From NCBI RefSeq assembly GCF_008329585.1, contig NZ_NPKP01000002.1, forward strand, positions 434,001 to 498,000: 64,000 nucleotides of DNA, in the 5' to 3' direction. A program made the position numbers and the translations under genes. Within the stretch, counting starts at the first letter, position 1. Every line of letters starts with the position of its first letter. The notes under the pieces are model-generated. The model ran no database searches, was not told where the DNA came from, and was given only the letters and a program-made list of their open reading frames with translations. This document shows, in pieces, positions 17,020 to 25,653 of this stretch. Source of the DNA: Mycolicibacterium sp. P9-22. Lineage in GTDB: Bacteria > Actinomycetota > Actinomycetes > Mycobacteriales > Mycobacteriaceae.

Positions 17020-18339
17020 ATGGCGATGGATGATCCGTTGTGCCGGGTGTCGATTCAGAGTGCTGTGCAGCCGGGAACGGTCGATCTCGCGCTGCCGCGG
17101 CACGCCGAAGTGGGTCTGCTGCTGCCCGATATCGTCGACCTCGTCACCGGCGACGAGGCGTCGGGTACCGCAGCACAGGGCTGGCGGTTGGACCGTCTCT
17201 GCGGCGGGCACTGTGATGAGTCGATGACGCTGCACGAGAGCGGAGTATCCGACGGCGACGTCATGGTCCTGTCCCCGGTTGGCGCACCGGCGCCCGGCCC
17301 GCTGCACGAAGACCCCTTCCGCACCGTGTCGGAGGCCGGCCCCGGTCCCGAACCGCGTCGCGCCGTCCCCGCCCGGTGGTGGGCCTGCGCCGGGGTTATC
17401 GCCGTCATCGCGCTCGGGTACTCGGGTACCCGTGGCGGCGCGCCGATGGTGGCCGCCGGCACCGCCTTGATCAGCGCGGCGGTGTGCGTCCTCGTCGCGT
17501 GGCGCCACGATGCCATCCGCCCGACCCTGCACGCCGTGTCGGTCGGGTTTCTCAGTGTCGCAGGCTTTCTCGCGGTCCCCGGGGACGGCGGCACCCCCGC
17601 CGTGACGTTCGGCGCAGCCGGCGGTTGTGTCGCCTCGCTGTGGTTGCTGCGCGCGGCACGCGGAGAAGTCTGGTCGCTCACCGCGGCGACCACCTCGTCC
17701 GCGGCGGTGGCTGCGGTGTCCGCTTTCTCACTCATGGTCCCGGTGGACCTGGTGGCATCGGGCGCGGCGCTCGGCGTGCTGTCGCTGGGGGTACTCAGCC
17801 TTGCCGGCCCGGTCACGTTGGCGCTCACGGGTATTCGACCACCATTTCCCGGTGAGCGCTTCGGCGCCGAGCCGGTCACCCAGGAGACCGCGACCGGAGG
17901 CCACGCCGTTTTCGCCGGCCTGGTCACCGGGAGCGCCATGGCCGCCACGCTGGCCGTCGGTGCGATTGCCGCGGGTTGCCTGGCCGGCAGTTCCCGGCTC
18001 CCGGGATCCGCACTGGCCGCGGTGCTGGTGGCACTGCTGTTGCTACGCAGCCGGTTCTACGCCGACTCGCGCTGCCGGGCGGCGCTCGGCTGGTGCGGCC
18101 TGATCGGCACCGCGACGGTGGTTGCGCTGGCGACGGTGTCCGCACCGCGGTACGCGGGTCCGGCGGTGGTGCTGGCCGTTGCGCTGGCGGGCTGGTGCCG
18201 GGCCGGCCGGGGCGAGCGTGCCTCGGCGTGGGCACGCCGCGGCGATGTGGCCGAGTACGTTCTGCTGGCCGCCGTGGTGCCGCTGGCATGCTGGGCCGCC
18301 GACGTATACGGGTTGGTGCGATCGCTGAGTGTGGGATGA
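17020..18339 (+). CDS. eccD4: ESX-4 membrane channel component EccD4
   Basis: A 439-residue protein with a ubiquitin-like N-terminal domain (~residues 1-85, DDPLCRVSIQSAVQPGTVDL and DGDVMVLSP) and about eleven hydrophobic segments from ~residue 120 onward. EccD forms the membrane vestibule of type VII systems together with EccB, EccC and, in other ESX types, EccE; no eccE is present here, which is normal for ESX-4. ATG 17020 is chosen because the ubiquitin-like fold begins there and GGGGG lies just before it. Its TGA overlaps the ATG of mycP4. Confidence 0.93.
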   Translation: MAMDDPLCRVSIQSAVQPGTVDLALPRHAEVGLLLPDIVDLVTGDEASGTAAQGWRLDRLCGGHCDESMTLHESGVSDGDVMVLSPVGAPAPGPLHEDPFRTVSEAGPGPEPRRAVPARWWACAGVIAVIALGYSGTRGGAPMVAAGTALISAAVCVLVAWRHDAIRPTLHAVSVGFLSVAGFLAVPGDGGTPAVTFGAAGGCVASLWLLRAARGEVWSLTAATTSSAAVAAVSAFSLMVPVDLVASGAALGVLSLGVLSLAGPVTLALTGIRPPFPGERFGAEPVTQETATGGHAVFAGLVTGSAMAATLAVGAIAAGCLAGSSRLPGSALAAVLVALLLLRSRFYADSRCRAALGWCGLIGTATVVALATVSAPRYAGPAVVLAVALAGWCRAGRGERASAWARRGDVAEYVLLAAVVPLACWAADVYGLVRSLSVG

Positions 18340-19694
18340 CCGGCCGCACTGCACCGATGATCGCGATCCTGCTGCTGACCGCGGCACCGGTCCTCACCGC
18401 GGCGCCCGCCATCGCGGTCGGTCCACCGCCGATCGACCCCCGGCTGCTGCCGCCGGCCGGACCGGCTGCTTCGCGTTATCCCACCGAACAGTTCGCGACC
18501 TGCGCCACCACGCCGATTGTGATGGCGGGCGCGCGTCACGAAAGCACGGACCTGCGCTCGGCGTGGGTTCGTACCCGCGGCGCCGGGCAGACGGTGGCGG
18601 TCATCGACACCGGTGTGGCGCGGCACCGGCTGCTGCCGCATCTGGTGCCGGGTGGGGATTATGTCGCCGACGGTGACGGCACCGCGGACTGCGACGGCCA
18701 CGGGACCGTCGTCGCCGGAATCATCGGTGCGGCTCCCGACCCGGCCAGTGGGTTCAGCGGTATCGCGCCGGATGCCGCCGTGCTCGCGATCCGGCAGTCC
18801 AGCATGAAGTTCCGCGCCTCCGATGCCGCCGGCGGTGACGGAGTCGGGGACGTCGAGTCGCTCGCCGCGGCGGTGCGGGCCGCCGCCGACCAGGGCGCCA
18901 CCGTCATCAACATCTCGTCGGTGGCCTGCCTCGATGTCCCCGACGCTCTCGATGACCGGGCGCTGGGTGCGGCACTCGCGTACGCGGTGGACACCCGCAA
19001 TGTGGTGGTCGTTGCCGCGGCCGGAAATGTGGGCGGACAGGGCACCTGCCCGAAGCAGAATCCGCTGCCCGATCCGCCCGGCGGTCCTGACTGGGATCGC
19101 GTCGACGTGGTGGCGAGCCCCAGTTGGTATGACGACTACGTGCTGGCGGTCGGGTCGGTGGACGCCGACGGGACACCGTCGGGTTTCACCTTGGCGGGTC
19201 CGTGGGTGGACGTCGCCGTGCCCGCCGAAGCCGTGATATCGCTGAACCCGTCCGGCGAGGGACTGGCGGACACCATGCCGGGGGCCGCTGAGCCGCAACC
19301 GATCTCCGGGACCAGCTACGCGGCGCCGGTGGTGTCGGGCGTGGCGGCACTATTGCGCGCGGCGGCCCCGAACCTGACTGCCCGTCAGGTGATGCATCGT
19401 ATCGAGAGCACGGCGCGCGGGTCGGGCTGGAATCCGCTGGTGGGACACGGTGTGGTGGATGTGCTGGCCGTGCTGCGCGGTATCGCCGCTCCGGTGACAC
19501 CGGGCGCGCCTCATCCACTCGCACCGCCGTCCATCGCGGTCGCCGATGCCGAGCCACAACGGTTCGCGCTCATCGGCGCCGCGGTATGTGCGGTGCTGGC
19601 GGCGGCGTCGGCGGCACTGAGATCACGACGGCGCGCCGACGCTGTCCCGCACGACAGCGGCACGAGCGACGCTGAGCTCGGGCCCGCGCGGTAA
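18336..19694 (+). CDS. mycP4: Mycosin MycP4, subtilisin-like membrane protease
   Basis: The 452-residue protein has an N-terminal signal (MIAILLLTAAPVLTAAPAIA), a subtilase domain with the full catalytic triad (Asp in VAVIDTG, His in DGHGTVVAG, Ser in GTSYAAP) and a C-terminal membrane anchor (FALIGAAVCAVLAAASAAL, ~residues 410-428). Mycosins sit on the periplasmic face of the ESX membrane complex and are needed for its stability and function. The start overlaps the eccD4 stop in ATGA. Its last 72 bases overlap the 3' end of eccB4 on the other strand. Confidence 0.95.
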   Translation: MTGRTAPMIAILLLTAAPVLTAAPAIAVGPPPIDPRLLPPAGPAASRYPTEQFATCATTPIVMAGARHESTDLRSAWVRTRGAGQTVAVIDTGVARHRLLPHLVPGGDYVADGDGTADCDGHGTVVAGIIGAAPDPASGFSGIAPDAAVLAIRQSSMKFRASDAAGGDGVGDVESLAAAVRAAADQGATVINISSVACLDVPDALDDRALGAALAYAVDTRNVVVVAAAGNVGGQGTCPKQNPLPDPPGGPDWDRVDVVASPSWYDDYVLAVGSVDADGTPSGFTLAGPWVDVAVPAEAVISLNPSGEGLADTMPGAAEPQPISGTSYAAPVVSGVAALLRAAAPNLTARQVMHRIESTARGSGWNPLVGHGVVDVLAVLRGIAAPVTPGAPHPLAPPSIAVADAEPQRFALIGAAVCAVLAAASAALRSRRRADAVPHDSGTSDAELGPAR

Positions 19695-21014
19695 CAGTGC
19701 GAGCAGCGGCCACGGCGCCGCTCCCGGTGGCTGCGGAAGCCCGAGGGCCGCGGCGGCTTGGGCGCCACCGATACCGAATGCCACCCCGGACTCGGTGACC
19801 AGGTATCGCGGGCCGGTCGGCGTACCTTCCCCGGCGACGCCTGCCGCCCGGGCGTAGAGACTGCGGCCGGCCGGGACCGAAACGGCGTCGATCCGGGGAC
19901 CATCGCCATCGGCCTGGACCAGTTTCAGGGTGCGTCCGGATTCCGGCAGGGCGTCCGGTGTCAGTACGGCGGTGTCCGGTATCGGCCCCTTGCCCGACCA
20001 CTGCCAGCGCGTGCACAGCACGCCGCGAAGATCCGCACCGGCCACCACCGGATCGGCCAGATCGGTCACCGGCAAGGTGTCGACGGCCGGCACCGCGGCG
20101 ATCCGGGCCGGCGGCACATCGGGTATCTCGTGGCCCCCGTGTGAGTCCGCGAAGCGGATCAGATCGGCCGCGACCCGGCCCACCCGCTGCACTCCGTCGG
20201 CGAGCACCACATAGTGATCGGCCTCGCCGGCCCGCGGCACCCGCACCACCTCACCGACCCGGAAGTCGGCCAGCCCGGCAGGCCCGGGAGCGCCGGCACC
20301 GGGCACCGGCGGCGCCGCGATCGGCGTCGCCTCCGGTAGCGGATCCAGCAGCGCGGCCGAAACCGTCAGTGGGACAACGCTGTCGAGTCGTAGCGCCCGT
20401 ATCGTCGCGCGGTCACGCAGGTCCACCGCCGCGCGCCGCCCGCCGTGTAACAGGAAGATGCCCTGAGCGCGCTCCGCTCCGGTGGTGACCAGAACCGGCG
20501 GGGCGATCGGATGCGGCGCAGGTGGGCCGATGATCATCGTGGTGGTCCGGCCGCTGTCATCGCATACGGTCCAGGCCTGGTGATCGGCGGGCAGCGTCGG
20601 CGCCATATCGTCCGGAGCACCCGGGATGCCCATCAGTGGACCGTGTTTCGCGCCCGCGACCATGGCCGCGCTCACCAGCCGCGGCACCGCCGGCGTCCCG
20701 GCGATCAACCGCGCGGAGGCCAGGTTCAGCACCGGATGCATGGTGTCACCGACACGCACGTACATCGCACCGGACTCCCGCACCATCACGACGGGCTCGG
20801 CGCCCAGGCTTCCTTGCGGCCGCAACAGCGCCAGCACCGCGCACACCACCAGTACGATCGCGGCCAGCACCACGCCGGCCGCCAGGGCCATCGACTGGCT
20901 GCGAATCGGGTCGTCGAGCATGCGGGTGTCCCGGCACGCCAACGCGTATTCCATTCTGCGTGTCAGGAAGCGGTAGCCGCTGACCTGTAGCCGTGTCACC
21001 GAACGCCGGACCAT
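19623..21014 (-). CDS. eccB4: ESX-4 membrane component EccB4
   Basis: A 463-residue protein with the EccB entry sequence TRLQVSGYRFLTRRMEYAL, one membrane helix (~residues 43-65) and a long periplasmic domain with the family's repeats (RESGAMYVRVGDTMHPVLNLASARL, ~residues 77-101). Two Cys (TVCDDSG and VLCTRWQW) could form the conserved periplasmic disulfide. It is transcribed toward mycP4 and the two genes overlap tail to tail. ATG 21014 is preferred to an in-frame start ten codons upstream because EccB proteins begin shortly before the QVSGYRF motif. Confidence 0.93.
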   Translation of the reverse strand: MVRRSVTRLQVSGYRFLTRRMEYALACRDTRMLDDPIRSQSMALAAGVVLAAIVLVVCAVLALLRPQGSLGAEPVVMVRESGAMYVRVGDTMHPVLNLASARLIAGTPAVPRLVSAAMVAGAKHGPLMGIPGAPDDMAPTLPADHQAWTVCDDSGRTTTMIIGPPAPHPIAPPVLVTTGAERAQGIFLLHGGRRAAVDLRDRATIRALRLDSVVPLTVSAALLDPLPEATPIAAPPVPGAGAPGPAGLADFRVGEVVRVPRAGEADHYVVLADGVQRVGRVAADLIRFADSHGGHEIPDVPPARIAAVPAVDTLPVTDLADPVVAGADLRGVLCTRWQWSGKGPIPDTAVLTPDALPESGRTLKLVQADGDGPRIDAVSVPAGRSLYARAAGVAGEGTPTGPRYLVTESGVAFGIGGAQAAAALGLPQPPGAAPWPLLALLPRGPELSVARAAVVRDSVGAPS

Positions 21015-21077
21015 ATGACCCCCGCATTCGACCCTAACGGGCACACAACACCGTTGTGCGCACCAGTTTTCGCGGCG

Positions 21078-21632
21078 CTACCCCTGGTTGCCGCGCCGTT
21101 CCCGGTAGGCCGCCACATGTTGCCGGTTACCGCAGTTCCCGGTGTCGCAGAAGATCTTCGAGCGATTGCGGGACACGTCGAAGAGCGCCGCTTCACAGTC
21201 GGGCGCCGCACAGATCTTGAGCCGGCGCAGCTCGCCACCGCGGATGAGATCGGCCAGCGCCATCGCCATCTCGGCGCCCATCCGGCGTGCCAGCGGGTCG
21301 TGGATCGAGGCCAGATGCAGATGCCATTCCGGCATCTCGGCGTGCCGGGTGAGCCAGGGCGAGGCCTTGGTGTCGGAGAGCAGGGCATTGACCTGGCCCA
21401 CCGCACGCTCCTCGTCATCGGCGGCCGCCCAGAGCCGGCCGATGCGCTCGCGCAACCGGTGCACCTCCGCGAGTTCGGCGCCGTCGCGGTCGCGGCGTCC
21501 GGTCCAGCCGAACTCGGCCAGGTAGGCGTCGAGCCCGGCGATATCGCCGAGATCGTCGCCGCCCACCCGGTCGCTGTTGATCAGTACGCACGCGGCCCGC
21601 AGTGTGAGCTCCGTGTCATGAGTGAAAATCAT
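21078..21632 (-). CDS. CGNR zinc-finger regulator
   Basis: The 184-residue protein has the ABATE/DUF1470-type N-terminal domain (HDTELTLRAACVLINSD) and a C-terminal CGNR zinc finger with Cys residues in LKICAAPDCEAALFD and KIFCDTGNCGNRQHVAAY. These proteins are presumed DNA-binding regulators. It is divergent from an EamA-family exporter across ~73 bp, the usual arrangement for a regulator and its target. ATG 21632 fits the family's MxFTHDTEL start and has GGGAG 11 bp upstream; an ATG three codons earlier is possible. Confidence 0.85.
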   Translation of the reverse strand: MIFTHDTELTLRAACVLINSDRVGGDDLGDIAGLDAYLAEFGWTGRRDRDGAELAEVHRLRERIGRLWAAADDEERAVGQVNALLSDTKASPWLTRHAEMPEWHLHLASIHDPLARRMGAEMAMALADLIRGGELRRLKICAAPDCEAALFDVSRNRSKIFCDTGNCGNRQHVAAYRERRGNQG

Positions 21633-21705
21633 TTGACGCATGACTCCCGTCACCGATATTGTCATGAGCAACATTCATTTTACTCATTACATCTTGGAGC
21701 GCCTC

Positions 21706-22716
21706 ATGACGGTGACCGACGCGCGGTCCACGAGCCGGTTCCGGCTCGGTCTGATGTTCGCGATCACGTCCGCGTTCGCGTTCGGCCTCTCCGGCCCCCT
21801 GGCGAAATCGCTCATGGAAACCGGCTGGACGCCCACCGCCGCGGTGACCGCACGACTGGCCGGCGGGGCGCTGGCCATGGCCGTCTTCGCCAGCTTCGCC
21901 AAACCGGGCTGGGTCCGTGAGGCACTGGAGCACCGGCGCACGATCATCGCCTACGGCGTGGTCCCCGTCGCGGGCGCCCAGTTCTGCTACTACAACGCCG
22001 TCTCCCACCTGTCGGTCGGCGTGGCACTGCTGCTCGAATACACCGCTCCCATCCTGGTGGTGGGCTGGCTGTGGGCGCGCACACGGCGCCGGCCGGGCAA
22101 CCTGACGCTGGCCGGTGTCGCCATCGCCATCACCGGCATCACGCTGGTGCTCGACGTCTTCGCCGGCGCGCACATCAACTCGACCGGCGTGATGTGGGGA
22201 CTCGCCGCAGCGGTCTGCGCGGCCTGTTATTTCATGATGTCGGAGAAGGCCAGTTCCGACGGCACCGGACTGAGCCCCATCACGCTGGCCGCGGCCGGCC
22301 TGGTCGTCGGCGCCGTCACCGTCGCCGCACTCGGTGTCTCCGGCATCATGCCGATGCGTTTCACCGCCGAGAACGCGGTCGTGGCCGGCCTGACGGTGCC
22401 GTGGTTCGTCCCCGTCATCGCGCTTGCGCTCATCCCGACCGCCCTCGCCTACACGCTGGGCATCATGGGCGTGGCGCGGCTGCGACCGCGGTTCGCCTCA
22501 CTGGTCGGACTGTCGGAGGTCCTGTTCGCGGTGCTCACCGCCTGGGCGCTGCTGGGTGAGGCGATCACGGTCACCCAGACCGTCGGCGGCGCGGTGGTGT
22601 TGCTCGGCCTGGCGCTGGCCCGTCAGGGCGACCGCACCGAGCAGGTGGCACAGGCCAATTGGCCCGACGTCCCACCCGTGCAACCGTCGGCCGAGCAACC
22701 GATTAGCCGTAGCTAA
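21706..22716 (+). CDS. EamA/DMT-family metabolite exporter
   Basis: A 336-residue protein with ten hydrophobic segments in two EamA repeats, FAITSAFAFGLSGPLAKSLM at the start of the first and AAVCAACYFMMSEKAS at the start of the second. DMT-family members export amino acids or other small metabolites; the substrate is not predictable. ATG 21706 is preferred, with TTGGAGC upstream; in-frame ATGs at 21640 and 21664 would overlap the control region. The neighbouring CGNR protein is its likely regulator. Confidence 0.85.
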   Translation: MTVTDARSTSRFRLGLMFAITSAFAFGLSGPLAKSLMETGWTPTAAVTARLAGGALAMAVFASFAKPGWVREALEHRRTIIAYGVVPVAGAQFCYYNAVSHLSVGVALLLEYTAPILVVGWLWARTRRRPGNLTLAGVAIAITGITLVLDVFAGAHINSTGVMWGLAAAVCAACYFMMSEKASSDGTGLSPITLAAAGLVVGAVTVAALGVSGIMPMRFTAENAVVAGLTVPWFVPVIALALIPTALAYTLGIMGVARLRPRFASLVGLSEVLFAVLTAWALLGEAITVTQTVGGAVVLLGLALARQGDRTEQVAQANWPDVPPVQPSAEQPISRS

Positions 22717-22725
22717 CCATTCAAT

Positions 22726-23409
22726 GTGAAGATGTTGATCGTGAAGCTGCGCACGATGGCTGCCCGATCGGCCGCATTGGGATCCGCACTGATATCTGCA
22801 ATCGCCGTACTGGCCGGACCTGCACCGGTCGCCGCTGCCGAGCCGTGCTCGGATGTCGAACTGCTGTTCGCCCGCGGTACCAGCGAACCTCCCGGCATCG
22901 GCCGTGTCGGACAGGCACTGGCGGATTCGCTGCGCCCGCAACTCGGGGGACGCACCCTGAGCACCTACGGGATCAACTATCCCGCCACCTACGACTTCTT
23001 CACCGCCGCCGACGGCGCCTACGACGCAACCGGCCGTATCTCCTACCTGGCGCAGAACTGCCCGGGGACGCGAGTGGTGCTCGGCGGGTATTCACAGGGT
23101 GCGGCGATCGTCTCCATGCTCGTCGGGTTGCCGCCGGTCGGGGAGCGGATCGGGGAATTCGGTTCAGCGCCCCCACTGCCCGGCAACCTGGCCGGAAATG
23201 TCGCCGCGATGGCGGTTTTCGGCAATCCCGGCGCCAAGTTCAGCAACCCGTTGTCGGTGGCCCCGCCGCCGTTCAGCGGGCTCGGTATCGACCTGTGCGC
23301 GGACGGCGATCCGATCTGCTCCCGGGGGCGCAACCCGTTCGCGCACACCCGCTACGAATCGTCGAGTTTCATCCCGCAGGCAGCCGGGTTCATCGCCGGC
23401 CGCGTCTGA
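22726..23409 (+). CDS. Secreted cutinase-family serine esterase (copy 1)
   Basis: The 227-residue protein has a Sec signal peptide (cleavage near VAAAEPCSDV), the cutinase nucleophile motif GGYSQGAA with Ser and the adjacent oxyanion Gln, and the Asp/His of the triad in CADGDPICSRGRNPFAHTRY. Four Cys are placed as in cutinases. Mycobacterial members are lipases/esterases or phospholipases outside the cell. It has a GTG start, with an ATG two codons later. It is the first of four tandem paralogues; M. tuberculosis has cut3 and cut4 at this place. Confidence 0.9.
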   Translation: MKMLIVKLRTMAARSAALGSALISAIAVLAGPAPVAAAEPCSDVELLFARGTSEPPGIGRVGQALADSLRPQLGGRTLSTYGINYPATYDFFTAADGAYDATGRISYLAQNCPGTRVVLGGYSQGAAIVSMLVGLPPVGERIGEFGSAPPLPGNLAGNVAAMAVFGNPGAKFSNPLSVAPPPFSGLGIDLCADGDPICSRGRNPFAHTRYESSSFIPQAAGFIAGRV

Positions 23410-23438
23410 TCCGGGACTTGTTTAGCCCATCTTCGCGT

Positions 23439-23444
23439 TATGCT
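23439..23444 (+). promoter_or_regulatory. Candidate -10 hexamer for leaderless cutinase 2
   Basis: TATGCT ends five bases before the GTG start at 23450, and no ribosome-binding site precedes the start. Transcription from this hexamer would begin at or next to the start codon. Confidence 0.5.
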
Positions 23445-23449
23445 TTGGC

Positions 23450-24097
23450 GTGACCACTGATCTTGTTCGCCGTTGTGCCGTGCTCGTCGCCGCCGCCGCC
23501 ACCGCGGCCGGTGCGCTGATCCTGACGCCCGCCTCCCCGGCGCAAGCCGACGGATGCCCGGATATCGAGGTGGTCTTCGCCCGCGGGACCAATGAGGACC
23601 CGGGCCTGGGCCGGATCGGGAATGCCTTCGTCAACTCGCTGCGCAGCAAGGTGGGCGGACGCTCGGTGGGCAGCTACGCGGTCAACTACCCGGCGAGCTT
23701 CGACTTCCTGGCCGCCGCCGGTGGCGCCAATGACGCCAGCGGCCACATCCAGTGGATGATCAACAACTGCCCGAACACGCGGCTGGTGCTGGGCGGCTAT
23801 TCGCAGGGCGCTGCCGTCATCGACGTCATCGCCGCGGTGCCGGTGCCCGGCATCGGCTTCAACGCCCCGCTGCCGCCCAATACGCCCGAGCACGTCGCCG
23901 CGCTCGCGGTGTTCGGCAACCCGTCGACGAAGGTGGGCCTGCCCCTGACGGCCAGCCCGGTGTGGGGCGGTCGGTCCATCGACCTCTGCAACTTCGGCGA
24001 TCCCATCTGCGGCCCCGGGGAGGACGTCGCAGCCCACCGCGCCTACGACGGCGGACCCGCCGATCAGGCGGCCGGCTTCGCGGCCGGTCTGCTCTGA
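23450..24097 (+). CDS. Secreted cutinase-family serine esterase (copy 2)
   Basis: The 215-residue product has a short signal peptide (cleavage near AQADGCPDIE), GGYSQGAAVIDV with catalytic Ser and oxyanion Gln, and FGDPICGPGEDVAAHRAYD with the Asp and His of the triad. It is complete and has normal cutinase length. The GTG start lies directly downstream of a TATGCT hexamer, consistent with leaderless translation. The gap to copy 1 is 40 bp. Confidence 0.9.
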   Translation: MTTDLVRRCAVLVAAAATAAGALILTPASPAQADGCPDIEVVFARGTNEDPGLGRIGNAFVNSLRSKVGGRSVGSYAVNYPASFDFLAAAGGANDASGHIQWMINNCPNTRLVLGGYSQGAAVIDVIAAVPVPGIGFNAPLPPNTPEHVAALAVFGNPSTKVGLPLTASPVWGGRSIDLCNFGDPICGPGEDVAAHRAYDGGPADQAAGFAAGLL

Positions 24098-24109
24098 CCC
24101 CACCCCCGG

Positions 24110-24115
24110 TACACT
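24110..24115 (+). promoter_or_regulatory. Candidate -10 hexamer for leaderless cutinase 3
   Basis: TACACT lies seven bases upstream of the GTG at 24123, the distance expected between a -10 box and a transcription start; no Shine-Dalgarno sequence is present. Confidence 0.5.
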
Positions 24116-24122
24116 GCAACGG

Positions 24123-24833
24123 GTGTCCATCCGAACGCTCCCAGCAAAGCGCCGTGCGCGTGAATTCGCCGCCACCGTCACCGCAGTGGCGGCCATCGCC
24201 GGCGGTTTCATGGCCTCCGTGACGGCCGGGCCGGCAGCACAGGTGCCGACCGCTTCTGCGGAACCCTGCGCACCCGTCGAATTGATATTCGCCCGCGGCC
24301 GCAACGAATTGCCCGGCGTCGGACGGCTCGGCCTCAACCTCGTTTCCGCACTCAACGCCCGGCTGCCCCAGCCCATCGGCGTCTATGGCGTGAACTACCC
24401 CGCCAACAACGAGATCCCCCAGGGCGCCAACGACATCAGCAACCGCATCCAGTACATGGCCGGCGCCTGCCCGGACACCCGGCTGATCGTCGGCGGCTAC
24501 TCCTTGGGCGCAGCATCGGCGGTGCTGGCACTGTCGGCCACCCAGTCGGGTATGGGCTTCAACCGCCCGCTGCCGCCCGGGATGGACCGCCACGTGGCCG
24601 CGGTGGTACTGGTCGGCAATTTCTCCAAGTCGATCCCCGGCCACCAGATTGCCGGGCAGTACCTGGACCGCACCATCGACGTCTGCAATGCCGAAGACCC
24701 GGTCTGCTCCGGCGGTCTGCCGAATGACCTGAACGATCTGCAGCGCGTCTGGGGCGATCATCTGCAGGACGGCTACATCGGCTCCGGACTCGTCGACCAG
24801 GCCGCCGACTTCGCCGCCGCGCGCGTGCGTTGA
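24123..24833 (+). CDS. Cutinase-like serine esterase (copy 3), oxyanion Gln replaced
   Basis: The 236-residue protein has a signal peptide ending near SAEPCAPVEL and the cutinase core, but its nucleophile motif is GGYSLGAA: the residue after Ser is Leu instead of the oxyanion-hole Gln of classical cutinases. The C-terminal region also differs: CNAEDPVCSGGLPNDLND is followed by an inserted helix and WGDHLQDGYI, where the His may complete the triad. It forms a subgroup with copy 4. Substrate range may differ from copies 1 and 2. Confidence 0.88.
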   Translation: MSIRTLPAKRRAREFAATVTAVAAIAGGFMASVTAGPAAQVPTASAEPCAPVELIFARGRNELPGVGRLGLNLVSALNARLPQPIGVYGVNYPANNEIPQGANDISNRIQYMAGACPDTRLIVGGYSLGAASAVLALSATQSGMGFNRPLPPGMDRHVAAVVLVGNFSKSIPGHQIAGQYLDRTIDVCNAEDPVCSGGLPNDLNDLQRVWGDHLQDGYIGSGLVDQAADFAAARVR

Positions 24834-24870
24834 CCGCGAACTTCACAACACAGCCGTCAATTCCGGCCGC

Positions 24871-24876
24871 TACACT
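24871..24876 (+). promoter_or_regulatory. Candidate -10 hexamer for leaderless cutinase 4
   Basis: TACACT lies seven bases upstream of the GTG at 24884, the same spacing and hexamer as before copy 3. It supports 24884 rather than the TTG at 24830 as the start. Confidence 0.5.
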
Positions 24877-24883
24877 CGATTCC

Positions 24884-25573
24884 GTGATCTTGAAGCCGAG
24901 GGGTCGGGTCCGCCGCTTCACCGTGCTGGCATCTGCAGTGCTCGTCTTGCTGGCCACCCTGACCACAAATACCCTGACCGCGCCCGCCCTGCTGCCGACC
25001 GCCGGCGCGGTGTCCTGCCCCGACGCCGAGCTGATCTTCGCGCGCGGCCGGATGGAATCTCCCGGCGCCGGCCAGATCGGCAACGCCCTCGTCAGCGCGC
25101 TGCGCTCCAAGACCGGCAAGAACGTGGCCATGTACGCGGTGAAGTACCCCGCGGACACCCAGATCGACATCGGCGCAAACGATATGAGCGCCCGCGCGCA
25201 ATACATGTCGGCCAACTGTCCGGACACCCGGCTCATCCTGGGTGGCTATTCACTCGGTGCCGCGGTGACCGATGTGGTGCTCGCAGTTCCTTTCGCGGCC
25301 TTCGGGTTCAAGAATCCGCTACCGCCGGGCATCGATCAGAAGGTCGCCGCGGTTGCGCTGTTCGGCAACGGGATTGCCTGGGTCGGACCCATCTCGAACT
25401 TCAACCCGCTCTATCAGGAACGCACCATCGAGCTGTGCCACGGTGACGATCCGATCTGCAACCCGACGGACCCGGAGAACTGGGAATCGTACTGGGCCGA
25501 CCACCTGGCACCGGCCTATATCAAGGCGGGCATGGTGAATCAGGCCGCCGATTTCGTCGCACCGCGCCTCTGA
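24884..25573 (+). CDS. Cutinase-like serine esterase (copy 4), oxyanion Gln replaced
   Basis: Starting at GTG 24884 the product has 229 residues with a positively charged start (KPRGRVRR), a hydrophobic signal segment and the mature domain from about SCPDAELIFARG. The nucleophile motif is GGYSLGAA and the late motif HGDDPICNPTDPENW...WADHL, as in copy 3. A TTG at 24830 opens the frame 18 codons earlier but overlaps copy 3 and lacks a ribosome-binding site. A strong terminator follows the stop. Confidence 0.88.
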   Translation: MILKPRGRVRRFTVLASAVLVLLATLTTNTLTAPALLPTAGAVSCPDAELIFARGRMESPGAGQIGNALVSALRSKTGKNVAMYAVKYPADTQIDIGANDMSARAQYMSANCPDTRLILGGYSLGAAVTDVVLAVPFAAFGFKNPLPPGIDQKVAAVALFGNGIAWVGPISNFNPLYQERTIELCHGDDPICNPTDPENWESYWADHLAPAYIKAGMVNQAADFVAPRL

Positions 25574-25578
25574 GTCGT

Positions 25579-25653
25579 CGCCGAGTGGCCGACTCCAGGC
25601 ACGCACTTCGCCGCAACGCCTGCGCTAGGTGGCCATTCGGCGCATGCGTTTTT
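25579..25653 (+). terminator. Rho-independent terminator after the cutinase cluster
   Basis: CGCCGAGTGGCC (25579-25590) pairs with GGCCATTCGGCG (25631-25642) with one G-U pair, enclosing a 40-base loop, and is followed by a run of five T (25649-25653). It lies between the last cutinase and the convergent truA. Confidence 0.65.
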
